From: Pseudooceanicola nanhaiensis DSM 18065
GTDB taxonomy: Bacteria > Pseudomonadota > Alphaproteobacteria > Rhodobacterales > Rhodobacteraceae
Assembly: GCF_000688295.1 (NCBI RefSeq)
Contig: NZ_JHZF01000011.1
Location: forward strand, 1,334,288 to 1,398,287
Direction of reading: 5' to 3'
Length of the DNA: 64,000 nt
The notes beneath the pieces were generated by a model. It searched no databases. It was not told the DNA's origin and saw only the letters and a list, made by a program, of their open reading frames with translations. This document shows positions 6,967-15,388 of this stretch, piece after piece (within the stretch, counting starts at the first letter, position 1; each line of letters opens with the position of its first letter). Made by a program: the position numbers and the translations under genes.

Positions 6967-8769
6967 ATGAGCCTCAACCCGACCATCGCCGCCGTCACCG
7001 AGCGGATCGTCGAGCGCTCGCGCCCGACGCGGGACCCCTACCTCGCCCGGCTGCGCGCCGCTGCCGACAAGGGCCCAACCCGCGCGCACCTGAGCTGCGG
7101 CGGACAGGCCCATGCCTACGCCGGCCTGCCGCAGGACCAGGAGGCGCTGGCCAGGGGCCGCGCGCCGAATATCGGGATCGTGACGGCCTACAACGACATG
7201 CTCTCCGCGCATCAGCCGTTCGAACGCTTCCCCGGCATCATCCGCGATGCGGCCCGGGCGCAGGGCGCCACCGCGCAGGTCGCGGGCGGCGTGCCCGCCA
7301 TGTGCGACGGGGTCACGCAGGGCGAGCCGGGCATGGAGCTCTCGCTCTTCTCCCGCGACGTGATCGCCATGGCCGCGGGGATCGCGCTCTCGCACAATTG
7401 CTACGACGCGGCGCTCTATCTGGGCGTCTGCGACAAGATCGTGCCGGGGCTGGTGATGGCGGCCGCGACCTTCGGCCATATCCCCGCGATCTTCCTGCCC
7501 GCGGGGCCGATGCCGTCGGGTCTGCCCAACGACGAGAAGGCCCGCGTCCGCCAGCTCTTCGCCGCCGGAGAGATCGGCCGCGCCGAGCTGATGGAGGCCG
7601 AGATGGCCTCCTACCATTCCCCCGGCACCTGCACCTTCTACGGCACCGCGAATTCGAACCAGATGCTGATGGAGTTCATGGGGCTGCACCTGCCGGGTGC
7701 CTCCTTCGTGAACCCGAACACGCCGCTCCGCGACGCGCTGACCGTCGCGGGGACCGAGCGCGCGCTTGAGATCACCGCGCTCGGCAACGACTACCGCCCG
7801 GCGGGCGAGGTGCTGGACGAGAAGGCCTTCGTGAACGGCATGGTCGGGCTGATGGCGACGGGGGGCTCCACGAACCTCGTCCTGCACATGCCGGCGATGG
7901 CGCGGGCCGCGGGCATCCAGCTCGCCACCGAGGATTTCGACGAGATCTCCCAGGCCACGCCGCAGCTGGCGAAGGTCTACCCGAACGGCCTCGCCGACGT
8001 GAACCATTTCCACGCGGCGGGGGGCCTCGGCTACCTGATCGGGGAACTGCTCTCGGCGGGTCTCCTCCATGACGACGTCAAGACCGTGGCGGGCGACGGC
8101 CTGCACCGCTACACCGAGGAGCCCTTCGTCGAGGGCGGCCGCGTGACCTGGAAACCCGGCGCCGGCGTCTCCCAGAACGACAAGATCGTGCGCCCCGCCA
8201 CCGATCCCTTCCAGGCAACCGGCGGGCTCAAGCGCCTGCGGGGCAATCTCGGCGACGGGATCATGAAGGTCTCGGCCGTGAAGCCCGACTACCACGTGAT
8301 CGAGGCCCCCTGCCGCATCTTCGAGGACCAGGCGTCCGTGAAGGCCGCCTTCAAGGCGGGAGAGTTCACCTCGGACACCGTCGTCGTCGTCCGCTTCCAG
8401 GGCCCGAAGGCCAACGGCATGCCCGAGCTCCATTCGCTCACGCCCACGCTGGCGGTGCTGCTCGACCGCGGCATCCGCGTGGCGCTGGTGACGGACGGTC
8501 GCATGTCGGGCGCCAGCGGAAAGGTCCCCGCCTGCATCCACGTCGCCCCCGAGGCGGCGGACGGCGGCCCGCTGGCGAAGCTGCGGGACGGCGACATCGT
8601 CCGCGTCGATGCGGTCGAGGGCACGCTCACCACGCCCGTCGATCTGGAGACCCGCGAGGCGCGCCTGCCCGATCTTTCCGCCAACGGTTTCGGCATCGGC
8701 CGCGAGCTTTTCGAGAATTTCCGCCGCTACGCCGGCCCCGCCACCGCGGGCGCCTCGAACGTGGTCTGA
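6967..8769 (+). CDS. edd: 6-Phosphogluconate dehydratase
   Basis: A 600-residue iron-sulfur dehydratase of the IlvD/Edd family that converts 6-phosphogluconate to 2-keto-3-deoxy-6-phosphogluconate, the first dedicated step of the Entner-Doudoroff pathway. Family hallmarks are [32 protein letters not shown] with a cluster cysteine, [10 protein letters not shown], and the C-terminal [15 protein letters not shown]. Length is normal for Edd (about 600) and longer than IlvD-type enzymes. The ATG at 6967 follows AACAGGAGAG; an in-frame extension 18 codons upstream would cross the promoter region. eda follows after 47 bases, the usual arrangement. Rhodobacteraceae typically use this route for glucose. 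Confidence 0.96.
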   Translation: MSLNPTIAAVTERIVERSRPTRDPYLARLRAAADKGPTRAHLSCGGQAHAYAGLPQDQEALARGRAPNIGIVTAYNDMLSAHQPFERFPGIIRDAARAQGATAQVAGGVPAMCDGVTQGEPGMELSLFSRDVIAMAAGIALSHNCYDAALYLGVCDKIVPGLVMAAATFGHIPAIFLPAGPMPSGLPNDEKARVRQLFAAGEIGRAELMEAEMASYHSPGTCTFYGTANSNQMLMEFMGLHLPGASFVNPNTPLRDALTVAGTERALEITALGNDYRPAGEVLDEKAFVNGMVGLMATGGSTNLVLHMPAMARAAGIQLATEDFDEISQATPQLAKVYPNGLADVNHFHAAGGLGYLIGELLSAGLLHDDVKTVAGDGLHRYTEEPFVEGGRVTWKPGAGVSQNDKIVRPATDPFQATGGLKRLRGNLGDGIMKVSAVKPDYHVIEAPCRIFEDQASVKAAFKAGEFTSDTVVVVRFQGPKANGMPELHSLTPTLAVLLDRGIRVALVTDGRMSGASGKVPACIHVAPEAADGGPLAKLRDGDIVRVDAVEGTLTTPVDLETREARLPDLSANGFGIGRELFENFRRYAGPATAGASNVV

Positions 8770-8776
8770 CCCCCCT

Positions 8777-8807
8777 TCATCTTTCCAGAAATACTCCCGC
8801 CGGAGGC
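8777..8807. repeat. Intergenic AAATACTCCCGCCGGAGG-type element
   Basis: The edd-eda spacer contains TTTCCAGAAATACTCCCGCC followed by GGAGGC. I recall near-identical intergenic sequences (CCTCCGGCGGGAGTATTT on the other strand) recurring in many Rhodobacteraceae genomes. The core CTCCcgccGGAG (8794-8805) is self-complementary. Only this copy is visible here, so its repetitive nature rests on memory. Its CGGAGG also serves as the most likely eda ribosome site, 11-12 bases before the ATG. Confidence 0.45.
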
Positions 8808-8816
8808 ATCCACCCC

Positions 8817-9452
8817 ATGACACCCGACACCGCCAGCACGGAAACCGAGCGCCTCTGCCGCCTCGCCCCGGTGATCCCGGTCATCACCATCCACGACGCG
8901 AAGGATGCGAAACCCCTCGCCGAGGCGCTGGTCGCGGGCGGGCTTCCGGTGCTCGAGGTCACGCTCCGCACCGGGGCCGCGCTGGACGCGATCCGCGCCA
9001 TGGCGGGCGTCGCGGGCGGATACGTGGGCGTGGGCTCCCTCCTGACGCCGGAGCAGGTGAGCCAGGCGGTTGCGGCGGGGGCCACCTTCGGGGTCTCGCC
9101 CGGGGCGACCGACAGGCTGCTGACCGCGGCGGAACAGGCCGGGCTGCCGATGCTGCCGGGTGCCGCGACCGCGTCCGAGGCGATGGCGCTCCTGGAACGC
9201 GGCTACCGGGTGCAGAAATTCTTCCCGGCCGAGGCCTCGGGCGGGGCAAGGGCGATCAAGGGCATCGGCGCGCCGATCCCCGGCATCCTCTTCTGCCCGA
9301 CGGGCGGCGTCACGCCCGGGAACGCCGGCGAGTACCTCGCGCTCGACAACATCGCCTGTGTCGGCGGGTCCTGGGTCTGCCCGGAAAAGCTGATCGCGGC
9401 GGGCGACTGGAGGGCGATCGAGGATCTCGCGCGGGAGGCGGCGGCGCTGTGA
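8817..9452 (+). CDS. eda: 2-Keto-3-deoxy-6-phosphogluconate aldolase
   Basis: A 211-residue class I aldolase that splits KDPG into pyruvate and glyceraldehyde-3-phosphate, completing the Entner-Doudoroff pathway begun by edd. The catalytic glutamate is E47 (LEVTLRT) and the Schiff-base lysine is K134 (VQKFFPAE). The phosphate-binding region is FCPTGGVTP. Length is standard for a trimeric Eda. It is co-directional with edd, 47 bases downstream, and presumably shares its promoter and the LacI-type operator. The spacer carries a repeat-like element that also supplies the ribosome site. Confidence 0.96.
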   Translation: MTPDTASTETERLCRLAPVIPVITIHDAKDAKPLAEALVAGGLPVLEVTLRTGAALDAIRAMAGVAGGYVGVGSLLTPEQVSQAVAAGATFGVSPGATDRLLTAAEQAGLPMLPGAATASEAMALLERGYRVQKFFPAEASGGARAIKGIGAPIPGILFCPTGGVTPGNAGEYLALDNIACVGGSWVCPEKLIAAGDWRAIEDLAREAAAL

Positions 9453-9569
9453 CCCCCCGGGTCGGGCCGTGCCCGTTCCGAGACGGTCCGCGCGAAATGC
9501 ACCGCCCCCGGTAGCCTGCATGGTCCCTGCCCTGCTACACCGGCCGCAAACGTCACGCCCGGAGTTCCC

Positions 9570-9983
9570 ATGGCATCCGACCTGCCCCCCTATTTCTTCC
9601 GCACCCGCGAGAACGGCGCCTTCGTCTTCCGCGTCGACACCGAGGACCGGATGCGGCGGATCGAGATGGACCAGATCGCCGTCGTCAACATCCGCAACGG
9701 CGAGATCAAGCCGCACGGGGACCGGCCGCTCTCCGAGGCCGACCTGGCCGCGATCCGCGACTGGATGACCGCCCGGCAGGCCGAGCTGGCCGCGCGCGAC
9801 ATCGACGACATCCGGCGCACGGTGGACCATCTGAACCAGACCGCCCATTGGGCGCAGGGCAAGGCCAGCGACGACCAGCTGGCCGAGATCACCGACACGC
9901 TGCTGATGGCGATGCACGACCTGCGCACGGTGCTCGTCCGCAAGAAGGCGGACCGGCTGATGCGCGAGCGCGGGATGGGCTGA
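9570..9983 (+). CDS. Conserved hypothetical protein
   Basis: A 137-residue soluble protein of unknown function. The N-terminal 45 residues look like a small beta-rich module (PPYFFRTRENGAFVFRVD, RRIEMDQIAVVNIRNGEIKP). The rest is predicted helical and strongly charged (LSEADLAAIRDWMTARQAEL, then a helical stretch ending VRKKADRLMRERGMG). There is no signal peptide, membrane segment or metal-ligand cluster. It lies 117 bases after eda on the same strand and 85 bases before the AI-2E-family gene, so it may be expressed on its own. I do not recognise a named domain. Codon use and composition match its neighbours, so it is likely a real gene. Confidence 0.75.
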   Translation: MASDLPPYFFRTRENGAFVFRVDTEDRMRRIEMDQIAVVNIRNGEIKPHGDRPLSEADLAAIRDWMTARQAELAARDIDDIRRTVDHLNQTAHWAQGKASDDQLAEITDTLLMAMHDLRTVLVRKKADRLMRERGMG

Positions 9984-10068
9984 ACCGCCGCGCGCGCGAA
10001 ACGCCGCACTCGACCGGCACCACCTGCCGTCCTACAGTCCCCGGAAGATGCCCGTGCCGCGGAGACGG

Positions 10069-11148
10069 ATGGTGAAGGACGCGCCTTTTCTGAATTTCGT
10101 GCTCGCCGTGGTGCTGGTGCTGGCGCTCGGCTGGCTGCTGGTCATCGGCAAGTTCATCCTGCTGCCGCTCGCCTCGGCGACCATCCTCGCGCTGATGATC
10201 CACGCCGCGACCGAGGCGCTGTCGCGCCTGCCGCTCATCGGCCGACTGCCGGCCTTCGCTCTGCGCCTCGGGCTTCTCGCGGCCTTCGCCCTCGTGGTGC
10301 TGCTGCTCTACGCCGTCGTCGCCTCCACGGTGGACGACATTGTCCTGCGCACCCCGGCCTATGAAGAGAACCTGCGCGACATCGTCTCGCGGATCGCGGC
10401 CTATTTCCACATCGAGAGCGGCGAGGCCTGGCAGGCGATCCGGGAGGCGACGATCGACGAGATCGACCTGCGCCAGCTTGCGCTCTCGGTGCTGGGCGCG
10501 CTGACCTCGACCGGGGTGGCGGTGCTGATCACCATGGTCTTCACCATCTTCCTGCTGTCCGAACGGCAGAGCCTGGCCGAGAAGCTCGCGGTCGCCATGC
10601 GCGACCGGAACAATGCCGAACGCTCCTTCGAGGCGCTGGCCAGCGTGCGCGAACGGGTCAGCCGCTACCTGCTGGTCAAGACCTGCATCAACGTGCTCAT
10701 CGCCGTGATCTCCTATGTCATCATGCGGAGCTTCGAGCTGGATTTCGCCCTCTTCTGGGCGCTGATGATCGGGCTGTTCAACTACATCCCCTATGTCGGC
10801 TCGATCGTGGCGGTGGCCTTCCCCGTCCTGCTTTCGGTCGTGCAGTTCGGAGAGCTGGGCACGACGCTCCTGCTGGCCGCGGTGATGACCGTGGCGCAGA
10901 TCCTCGTCGGCAACATCATCGAGCCGCAGGTGATCGGGCGGCAGCTGAACCAGAGCCCGATCGTCGTGGTCTGCGCCCTGGCGGTCTGGGGCGCGATCTG
11001 GGGGATCCCGGGCGCGATCCTCGCGGTGCCGATGACCGCGAGCCTCGCCATCGTGCTGCATGCCTTCCCGGCGACGCGCCCGGTCTCGATCCTGCTGGCC
11101 GAACGGATCGACGATCCGAGGGCGACGGGCCTGATCGTCAGGCCCTGA
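10069..11148 (+). CDS. AI-2E family transporter (PerM-like membrane protein)
   Basis: A 359-residue inner-membrane protein of the AI-2E/UPF0118 family. The hydrophobic pattern suggests about seven to eight membrane segments: two at the N-terminus, a soluble region at about residues 85-150, then a C-terminal membrane block. The family motif is seen in GLFNYIPYVGSIVAVAFPVLLS. Substrates are unproven for most members (autoinducer-2, antiporter or PerM-type roles are known in other bacteria). I prefer the ATG at 10069 with GGAG 5-8 bases upstream; an ATG at 10048 is also possible but has GGAAG directly abutting it. The 3' end overlaps the convergent MATE gene by 11 bases. Confidence 0.85.
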   Translation: MVKDAPFLNFVLAVVLVLALGWLLVIGKFILLPLASATILALMIHAATEALSRLPLIGRLPAFALRLGLLAAFALVVLLLYAVVASTVDDIVLRTPAYEENLRDIVSRIAAYFHIESGEAWQAIREATIDEIDLRQLALSVLGALTSTGVAVLITMVFTIFLLSERQSLAEKLAVAMRDRNNAERSFEALASVRERVSRYLLVKTCINVLIAVISYVIMRSFELDFALFWALMIGLFNYIPYVGSIVAVAFPVLLSVVQFGELGTTLLLAAVMTVAQILVGNIIEPQVIGRQLNQSPIVVVCALAVWGAIWGIPGAILAVPMTASLAIVLHAFPATRPVSILLAERIDDPRATGLIVRP

Positions 11149-12496
11149 GCGCGGCCGGCAGCGTGTTGTGCCAGAACCGCGTCATCATGAAGACGGACGC
11201 CGCGGCGAGCCCGGCGGCGAGGCCAAGCCAGATGCCCGGGCCTTCCCAGCCCAGCACGAAGCCCAGGACATAGGAACAGGGCACGCCGATCAGCCAGTAG
11301 GAGATCGCCGCGTAGATCATCGGGACGCGCGTGTCCTGCACCCCGCGCAGCAGGCCGAGCGCCATCACCTGCGCCGCGTCGACCAGCTGGAAGAGCGCCG
11401 CGGCGTAGAGCAGGACGGTGCCGATCTCGATCACCCGGGGGCGGTCCGGGTCGGCCGGGTCCACGAAGAGCCCGATGAGCGGCCCGGGAATGGCGACGAT
11501 GATCGCGATCGTGACGAGCGCGGCAAGGCCCGACAGCGCCGTGACCACCAGAGCCCCGTCGCGCAGCCCCTGCGCGTCGCCCCGCCCGATCGCGCGGCCG
11601 GCGCGGATCGTGGCGGTATTCGACAGCCCCAGATGGATCATGAACACGACCGAGGCGACCTGGATCGCGATCCCGTGGGCGGCAAGGTGCAGCGGCCCGA
11701 TCCAGCCCATCATCAGCGACGACATGGCGAACAGCCCGACCTCGGCCACCGTGGTGATCCCGATCGGCCAGCCGAGGCGGAAGACGGTGCCGAAGGCCTC
11801 CCGGTCCGGGCGCCAGAAGCGGCGGAACAGCTCGTGTTCGGGCGTCGCGGTCTCGGTGTAGACCACCAGCGCGAGCAGCGAGACGGTGTGCACCATGACG
11901 GTCGCGACGGCGGCGCCGCGCACCCCCATCTCGGGCGCGCCCCAGTGGCCGAAGATGAACATGTAATTGCCGAGCCCGTTCACCAGCACAGCGAGGATCG
12001 TCACCCAGAAGACGACGCGCGTGCGCTCGAGCGCGGAGAGATGGCTTTTCAGCACCATCACCCCGAGCGCCGGGAAGATCGCCCAGGCGGTGATCGACAG
12101 GTAGTCGTCCGCGATCCGCGCCAGCTCGGGCTCCTGCCCGAGCGCCAGCAGGATCGTGTCGGCATTCAGCAGCAAGGGCAGCGTCGCACAGGCATAGAGC
12201 GCCGAGATCCAGAGGCTCATCCGGGTGACACGCCGCGCGGTGGTCGTGTCGCCCGCCCCCTCGGCACTGGCGACCAGCGGCGAGACCGCCCATGCGAAGC
12301 CCGAGCCCGCGATGAACAGGATGAAGAAGAGCGTTCCGCCCAGCACCTCGCCCGCCAGCACGCGCACGTCGTACCAGCCCAGCATGAAGGTGTCCGTCAT
12401 CTGCACGGCGAACTGCGCCACGTGGCTGCCGATCAGCGGCAGGCCGAGCGCGAGAATCGCCTTCACATGGGCGCCGTATGTCATCCGGGCGGTCAT
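11138..12496 (-). CDS. MATE family multidrug/Na+ antiporter (NorM-like)
   Basis: A 452-residue inner-membrane protein with about twelve hydrophobic segments in two six-helix halves, each beginning with a LALGLPLIGSHVAQF- or FRLGWPIGITTVAEVGLF-like helix typical of MATE exporters. These expel cationic drugs or metabolites in exchange for Na+ or H+. Substrate cannot be deduced. The ATG at 12496 (MTARMTYGAH) is chosen over an in-frame ATG 19 codons upstream because the family begins shortly before the first helix; ATG 12484 is another option. No strong ribosome site is visible. It overlaps the AI-2E gene end to end and lies downstream of the NicO gene, with a stem-loop between. Confidence 0.92.
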   Translation of the reverse strand: MTARMTYGAHVKAILALGLPLIGSHVAQFAVQMTDTFMLGWYDVRVLAGEVLGGTLFFILFIAGSGFAWAVSPLVASAEGAGDTTTARRVTRMSLWISALYACATLPLLLNADTILLALGQEPELARIADDYLSITAWAIFPALGVMVLKSHLSALERTRVVFWVTILAVLVNGLGNYMFIFGHWGAPEMGVRGAAVATVMVHTVSLLALVVYTETATPEHELFRRFWRPDREAFGTVFRLGWPIGITTVAEVGLFAMSSLMMGWIGPLHLAAHGIAIQVASVVFMIHLGLSNTATIRAGRAIGRGDAQGLRDGALVVTALSGLAALVTIAIIVAIPGPLIGLFVDPADPDRPRVIEIGTVLLYAAALFQLVDAAQVMALGLLRGVQDTRVPMIYAAISYWLIGVPCSYVLGFVLGWEGPGIWLGLAAGLAAASVFMMTRFWHNTLPAALRA

Positions 12497-12562
12497 GGCA
12501 GGGGCTTTAGGGCCGGGACGGCGGGGCGGCAAGGCGGAAGCCGGGCGCCCCATGCACAGGTG

Positions 12563-12589
12563 GCGGGGCCTTCTGTGCCCCGGCCCCGC
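12563..12589 (-). terminator. Stem-loop between the NicO and MATE genes
   Basis: GCGGGGCC (12563-12570) pairs perfectly with GGCCCCGC (12582-12589) around an 11-base loop, about 10 bases past the stop of the NicO gene on the minus strand. There is no T-tract, so termination is likely but not certain. Confidence 0.45.
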
Positions 12590-12599
12590 GGCCGCGCCC

Positions 12600-13535
12600 T
12601 CAGAGCAGCGGCAGGAGCAGGCCGAGCGCCACGGCAGCGATCAGCGCGCCGGCGGCGCCTTCGATCAGCGCCGTGGTGCGCGCCACGGTGTCGGAGGTCG
12701 CGAGGTCCGAGACGCGGGCCATCGCCGCCCCGTGGGCATGGGCCGAGAGCAGCGCGACGAGGATCGTGATGCTGGCCGTCCCGAGCGCCATGGCGAATGT
12801 GCCGACGACCCCGGTGCCGAAGAGCCCCATGGCATGGGTGATGATCAGCAGGAACAGCGCCCCGGTGCAGGGACGGATCGCGATGGCAAGCACCAGGAGC
12901 GCGCCCTCGCGGAACGACGTCACCCGCTCCACCGCCTCGACGCCGGGGCCGTGATCGTGCCCGCAGTCGTGGTGGTGGTCGTGGTCGTGATGCCCGGCCG
13001 GCACGGGCCGCCCGATCCGGCGCAGGCGGCGCGTCGCGCGCAGGATCAGCCAGAGGCCGATCAGTCCGATCGCTGCCCAGGAGACGGGCGCGAAAAGCGC
13101 CTCGGCCGCGCCGGTGAGCTGTTCGCGGCCCCAGCCGAGCAGCAGGATACCCGCCCCGACCAGCAGGACGGCGGTGACCGCCTGCCCGAGGCTCGACAGG
13201 AGCGCGAGCCAGGCCAGCCGCCGCGCCGTGCCGCGCCCGGCGAGCCCCATGCCGCCGATCAGCACCTTGCCGTGGCCGGGGCCTGCCGCGTGGAAGAAGC
13301 CGTAGGTGAAGCAGATCGCCATCAGCCCCAGCACCGCGCCCGCCTGCCCGGCCTTCACGCCGCGCAGCCCGCCCGCGAGCGCGTTCTGCGCCGAACGCTG
13401 GCCCTCCATCGCGCGCAGGGTGATCGTCTCCATGCCGCCGAAGGCAAAGAGCCAGAGCGCCAGAGCGGCGAAGAGCGTCACCGGCACCCAGGCCCAGAGC
13501 GCCACACGCGGGCGGGGCATGGAGTGATCGCTCAT
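12600..13535 (-). CDS. NicO-type nickel/cobalt (or other metal) transporter
   Basis: A 311-residue inner-membrane protein of the NiCoT/RcnA-like NicO family. The signature FHAAGPGHGK is at residues 81-90. A cytosolic-loop-like metal-binding stretch, GHHDHDHHHDCGHDHG, spans 181-196. A second-half motif, AIRPCTGALFLLIITHAMGLFG, follows. About six to seven membrane segments are predicted. Such proteins import or export Ni2+/Co2+; the partner DUF1007 gene upstream, overlapping by 4 bases, forms a recurring pair in alphaproteobacteria. The direction and metal cannot be fixed from sequence. No cobalamin riboswitch or clear metalloregulator site is seen upstream of the pair. Confidence 0.88.
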   Translation of the reverse strand: MSDHSMPRPRVALWAWVPVTLFAALALWLFAFGGMETITLRAMEGQRSAQNALAGGLRGVKAGQAGAVLGLMAICFTYGFFHAAGPGHGKVLIGGMGLAGRGTARRLAWLALLSSLGQAVTAVLLVGAGILLLGWGREQLTGAAEALFAPVSWAAIGLIGLWLILRATRRLRRIGRPVPAGHHDHDHHHDCGHDHGPGVEAVERVTSFREGALLVLAIAIRPCTGALFLLIITHAMGLFGTGVVGTFAMALGTASITILVALLSAHAHGAAMARVSDLATSDTVARTTALIEGAAGALIAAVALGLLLPLL

Positions 13536-14161
13536 TGAGCAGCTCCGCAGTGAATCGTGACGGTCTGCGCGAAGGCCTCGCCCACCTCGGGGAAGTCGTC
13601 GATCGTGGGCGGGCGCCCGTCGAGCTCTTCCTCGACGCGTTTCCGGGCGGCCTCGAGATCCGGGTCCTCGATCACCGCCGCGCAGCCCTCGGGCGCCGTG
13701 ACGCCGCCGGTCAGGTCGTAGGCGGTGTAATAGGTCGGATCATAGGCCCGCAGCACCAGATCCGGCGGCGCGGCTTCGGCGAAGGGACGGAAATGCCGGG
13801 TCTCGATCCGCCCCCCGCTCACCGCCGTGCCGCGCGGCTCGGGCGGGCCGAGCGTCACCGGCCCCGAGGCGGCGCTGACATAGAGATCGCCCGCGTAGCC
13901 GTCGACCCACTGCATGTCGAACCCGGTGAGCCGGGCCAGCTCCGCCTCGGTCAGGGTGCCGTCGTAATCGCCGTCGAGCCCCATGTCCTCGAAGATCAGG
14001 AGCGAATAGAATTCGTCGTAGCGCCAGGTGACCTCGACCCCCGCGGGGCGGCCCGCCGCGTCGGTCACCAGCGCAAGGGCGGTGTCTACGAAGATATGCG
14101 GATGCGCCTGCGCGCCGAGGGGCAGCAGGATGGCAAACAGCGCGGGAAGCAGGCGGTCCAT
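13532..14161 (-). CDS. DUF1007 family exported protein, partner of the NicO transporter
   Basis: A 209-residue protein with a cleavable-looking signal peptide (residues 1-19, ending GAQA) and a mature N-terminus HPHIFVD, a His-x-His pair that could bind metal. An EF-hand-like loop, DGDYDGTLTEAE, begins at about residue 63. The mature domain is beta-rich. DUF1007 proteins accompany NicO-type transporters and are thought to act as periplasmic metal-handling partners. The last 4 bases overlap the transporter start (ATGA), so the two are co-translated. The start ATG is at 14161. Confidence 0.88.
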   Translation of the reverse strand: MDRLLPALFAILLPLGAQAHPHIFVDTALALVTDAAGRPAGVEVTWRYDEFYSLLIFEDMGLDGDYDGTLTEAELARLTGFDMQWVDGYAGDLYVSAASGPVTLGPPEPRGTAVSGGRIETRHFRPFAEAAPPDLVLRAYDPTYYTAYDLTGGVTAPEGCAAVIEDPDLEAARKRVEEELDGRPPTIDDFPEVGEAFAQTVTIHCGAAQ

Positions 14162-14353
14162 GGCTTGGAATTAGCCGCTCGGACCGCGGCTGGCTAGGCG
14201 GCAAATGCGCTGCGCGACCTTTCGCCGAACCTGCCCGCCCCGGTCCGTTCCCGTGCCGCTGCATCGCGGCGTGACTTTACGTCAGGTTGCATTCTACGCT
14301 CCCGCTGCGCGGCCGGAATGTGACAGGCGCCGCACCCAGGGAGGAGACAAACC

Positions 14354-15325
14354 ATGACAAGATTGATCGCACCGGCACTGGCCGGGCTCGTGATGATGTG
14401 CGCGGCCGGCGGGGCCGTCGCGCAGGACACCGCCGCGGCGGACATGAGCTGGACCGAGAGCCAGTGGGGCCCCGAGGACGAGATCGGCGCCGCCAACCGC
14501 ATGAGCCCGGAGGCCACCAGGGCCGCCGCCGCGCTGGTGACGGAGGGCAAGGTCTACGCGCTCGGCCTGACGCTCGACCGCGACGTGCCGGCCTTCGCGC
14601 CCCGCTCCATGTCGATCGCGGTGCTGCAGCCGGGACAGGTCAACAGCTCGGGCCTTGGCGAGACGATGACGACCTACAACGACGACATCTTCATGGGCTG
14701 GCTCGGCATCGGCTCGCAGATCGACGGGCTGGGCCATATCGGGGTCGATCACACCTATTACAACGGGTTCGAGGATTCGGACTTCGTGATGGGCGACGGG
14801 CTGACGAAGCTCGGGATCGAGAAGGTCCCGCCGCTCGTGGCCCGCGGCGTGCTGCTGGACATGGCCAAGCATTTCGGCGAGCCGATGCTGAGCGAGGGCA
14901 CGGCCTACACGCGCGAGGACATCATCGCCGCCGCCGAGGCGCAGGGCACCGAGATCCGCGAGGGCGATGTGGTGCTGTTCCATTCCGGCTGGCTCGACCT
15001 TCTGAAGGAAGAGACGCGGGACGCCGAGCGCTATGGCTCGGTCGAGCCGGGGCTGGGCAAGACCGGCGCGGAATACCTGGCCGAGATCGGGGTGATGGCG
15101 GTCGGCGCCGACACCTGGGGGCTCGAGGTCCTGCCCTTCGAGGAGGGCGTCGGCGTCTTCGAGGTGCACCAGATCCTGCTGGCCAAGAACGGCATCTACA
15201 TCCTCGAGAACATGGTGACCGAGGAGCTGGCCGCCGACGAGACCTACGAATTCATGTTCGTGCTCGGACAGGCGCGGGTGCGCGGGGCGGTGCAGATGAT
15301 CATCAACCCTGTTGCGATCCGCTGA
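14354..15325 (+). CDS. Exported cyclase-family (PF04199-like) hydrolase
   Basis: A 323-residue protein with a signal peptide (residues 1-23, ending AVAQ) and a cyclase/kynurenine-formamidase-like fold. In classic members metal is bound by HxGTHxDxxxH; here the equivalent is GIGSQIDGLGH, keeping only the aspartate and last histidine, as in a Gln-containing subgroup. Other features are VVLFHSGWLD, VGADTWGLE and FEVHQILL near the C-terminus. It probably opens a small cyclic amide or lactone in the periplasm, but the substrate is unknown. The ATG has a strong GGAGGAG. A perfect 10-bp hairpin follows the stop. Confidence 0.85.
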   Translation: MTRLIAPALAGLVMMCAAGGAVAQDTAAADMSWTESQWGPEDEIGAANRMSPEATRAAAALVTEGKVYALGLTLDRDVPAFAPRSMSIAVLQPGQVNSSGLGETMTTYNDDIFMGWLGIGSQIDGLGHIGVDHTYYNGFEDSDFVMGDGLTKLGIEKVPPLVARGVLLDMAKHFGEPMLSEGTAYTREDIIAAAEAQGTEIREGDVVLFHSGWLDLLKEETRDAERYGSVEPGLGKTGAEYLAEIGVMAVGADTWGLEVLPFEEGVGVFEVHQILLAKNGIYILENMVTEELAADETYEFMFVLGQARVRGAVQMIINPVAIR

Positions 15326-15343
15326 GATCGCTGCTCATCTGGG

Positions 15344-15369
15344 GCCGGGCCGCCGTCGCGCGGCCCGGC
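15344..15369 (+). terminator. Stem-loop after the cyclase-family gene
   Basis: GCCGGGCCGC and GCGGCCCGGC form a perfect 10-bp stem with a 6-base loop, starting 18 bases after the stop. Only TT follows, but stem strength makes a transcript end likely. The ribosome site of the next gene begins 9 bases later. Confidence 0.6.
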
Positions 15370-15388
15370 TTCACGCATGGAGGGCGCG

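Noticed and set aside
14162-14353. Cobalamin or metal riboswitch upstream of the DUF1007/NicO pair
   Set aside because: No cobalamin box or NiCo-type four-way fold is visible on the minus strand; only a weak TGAC-N5-GTCA repeat near 14272.
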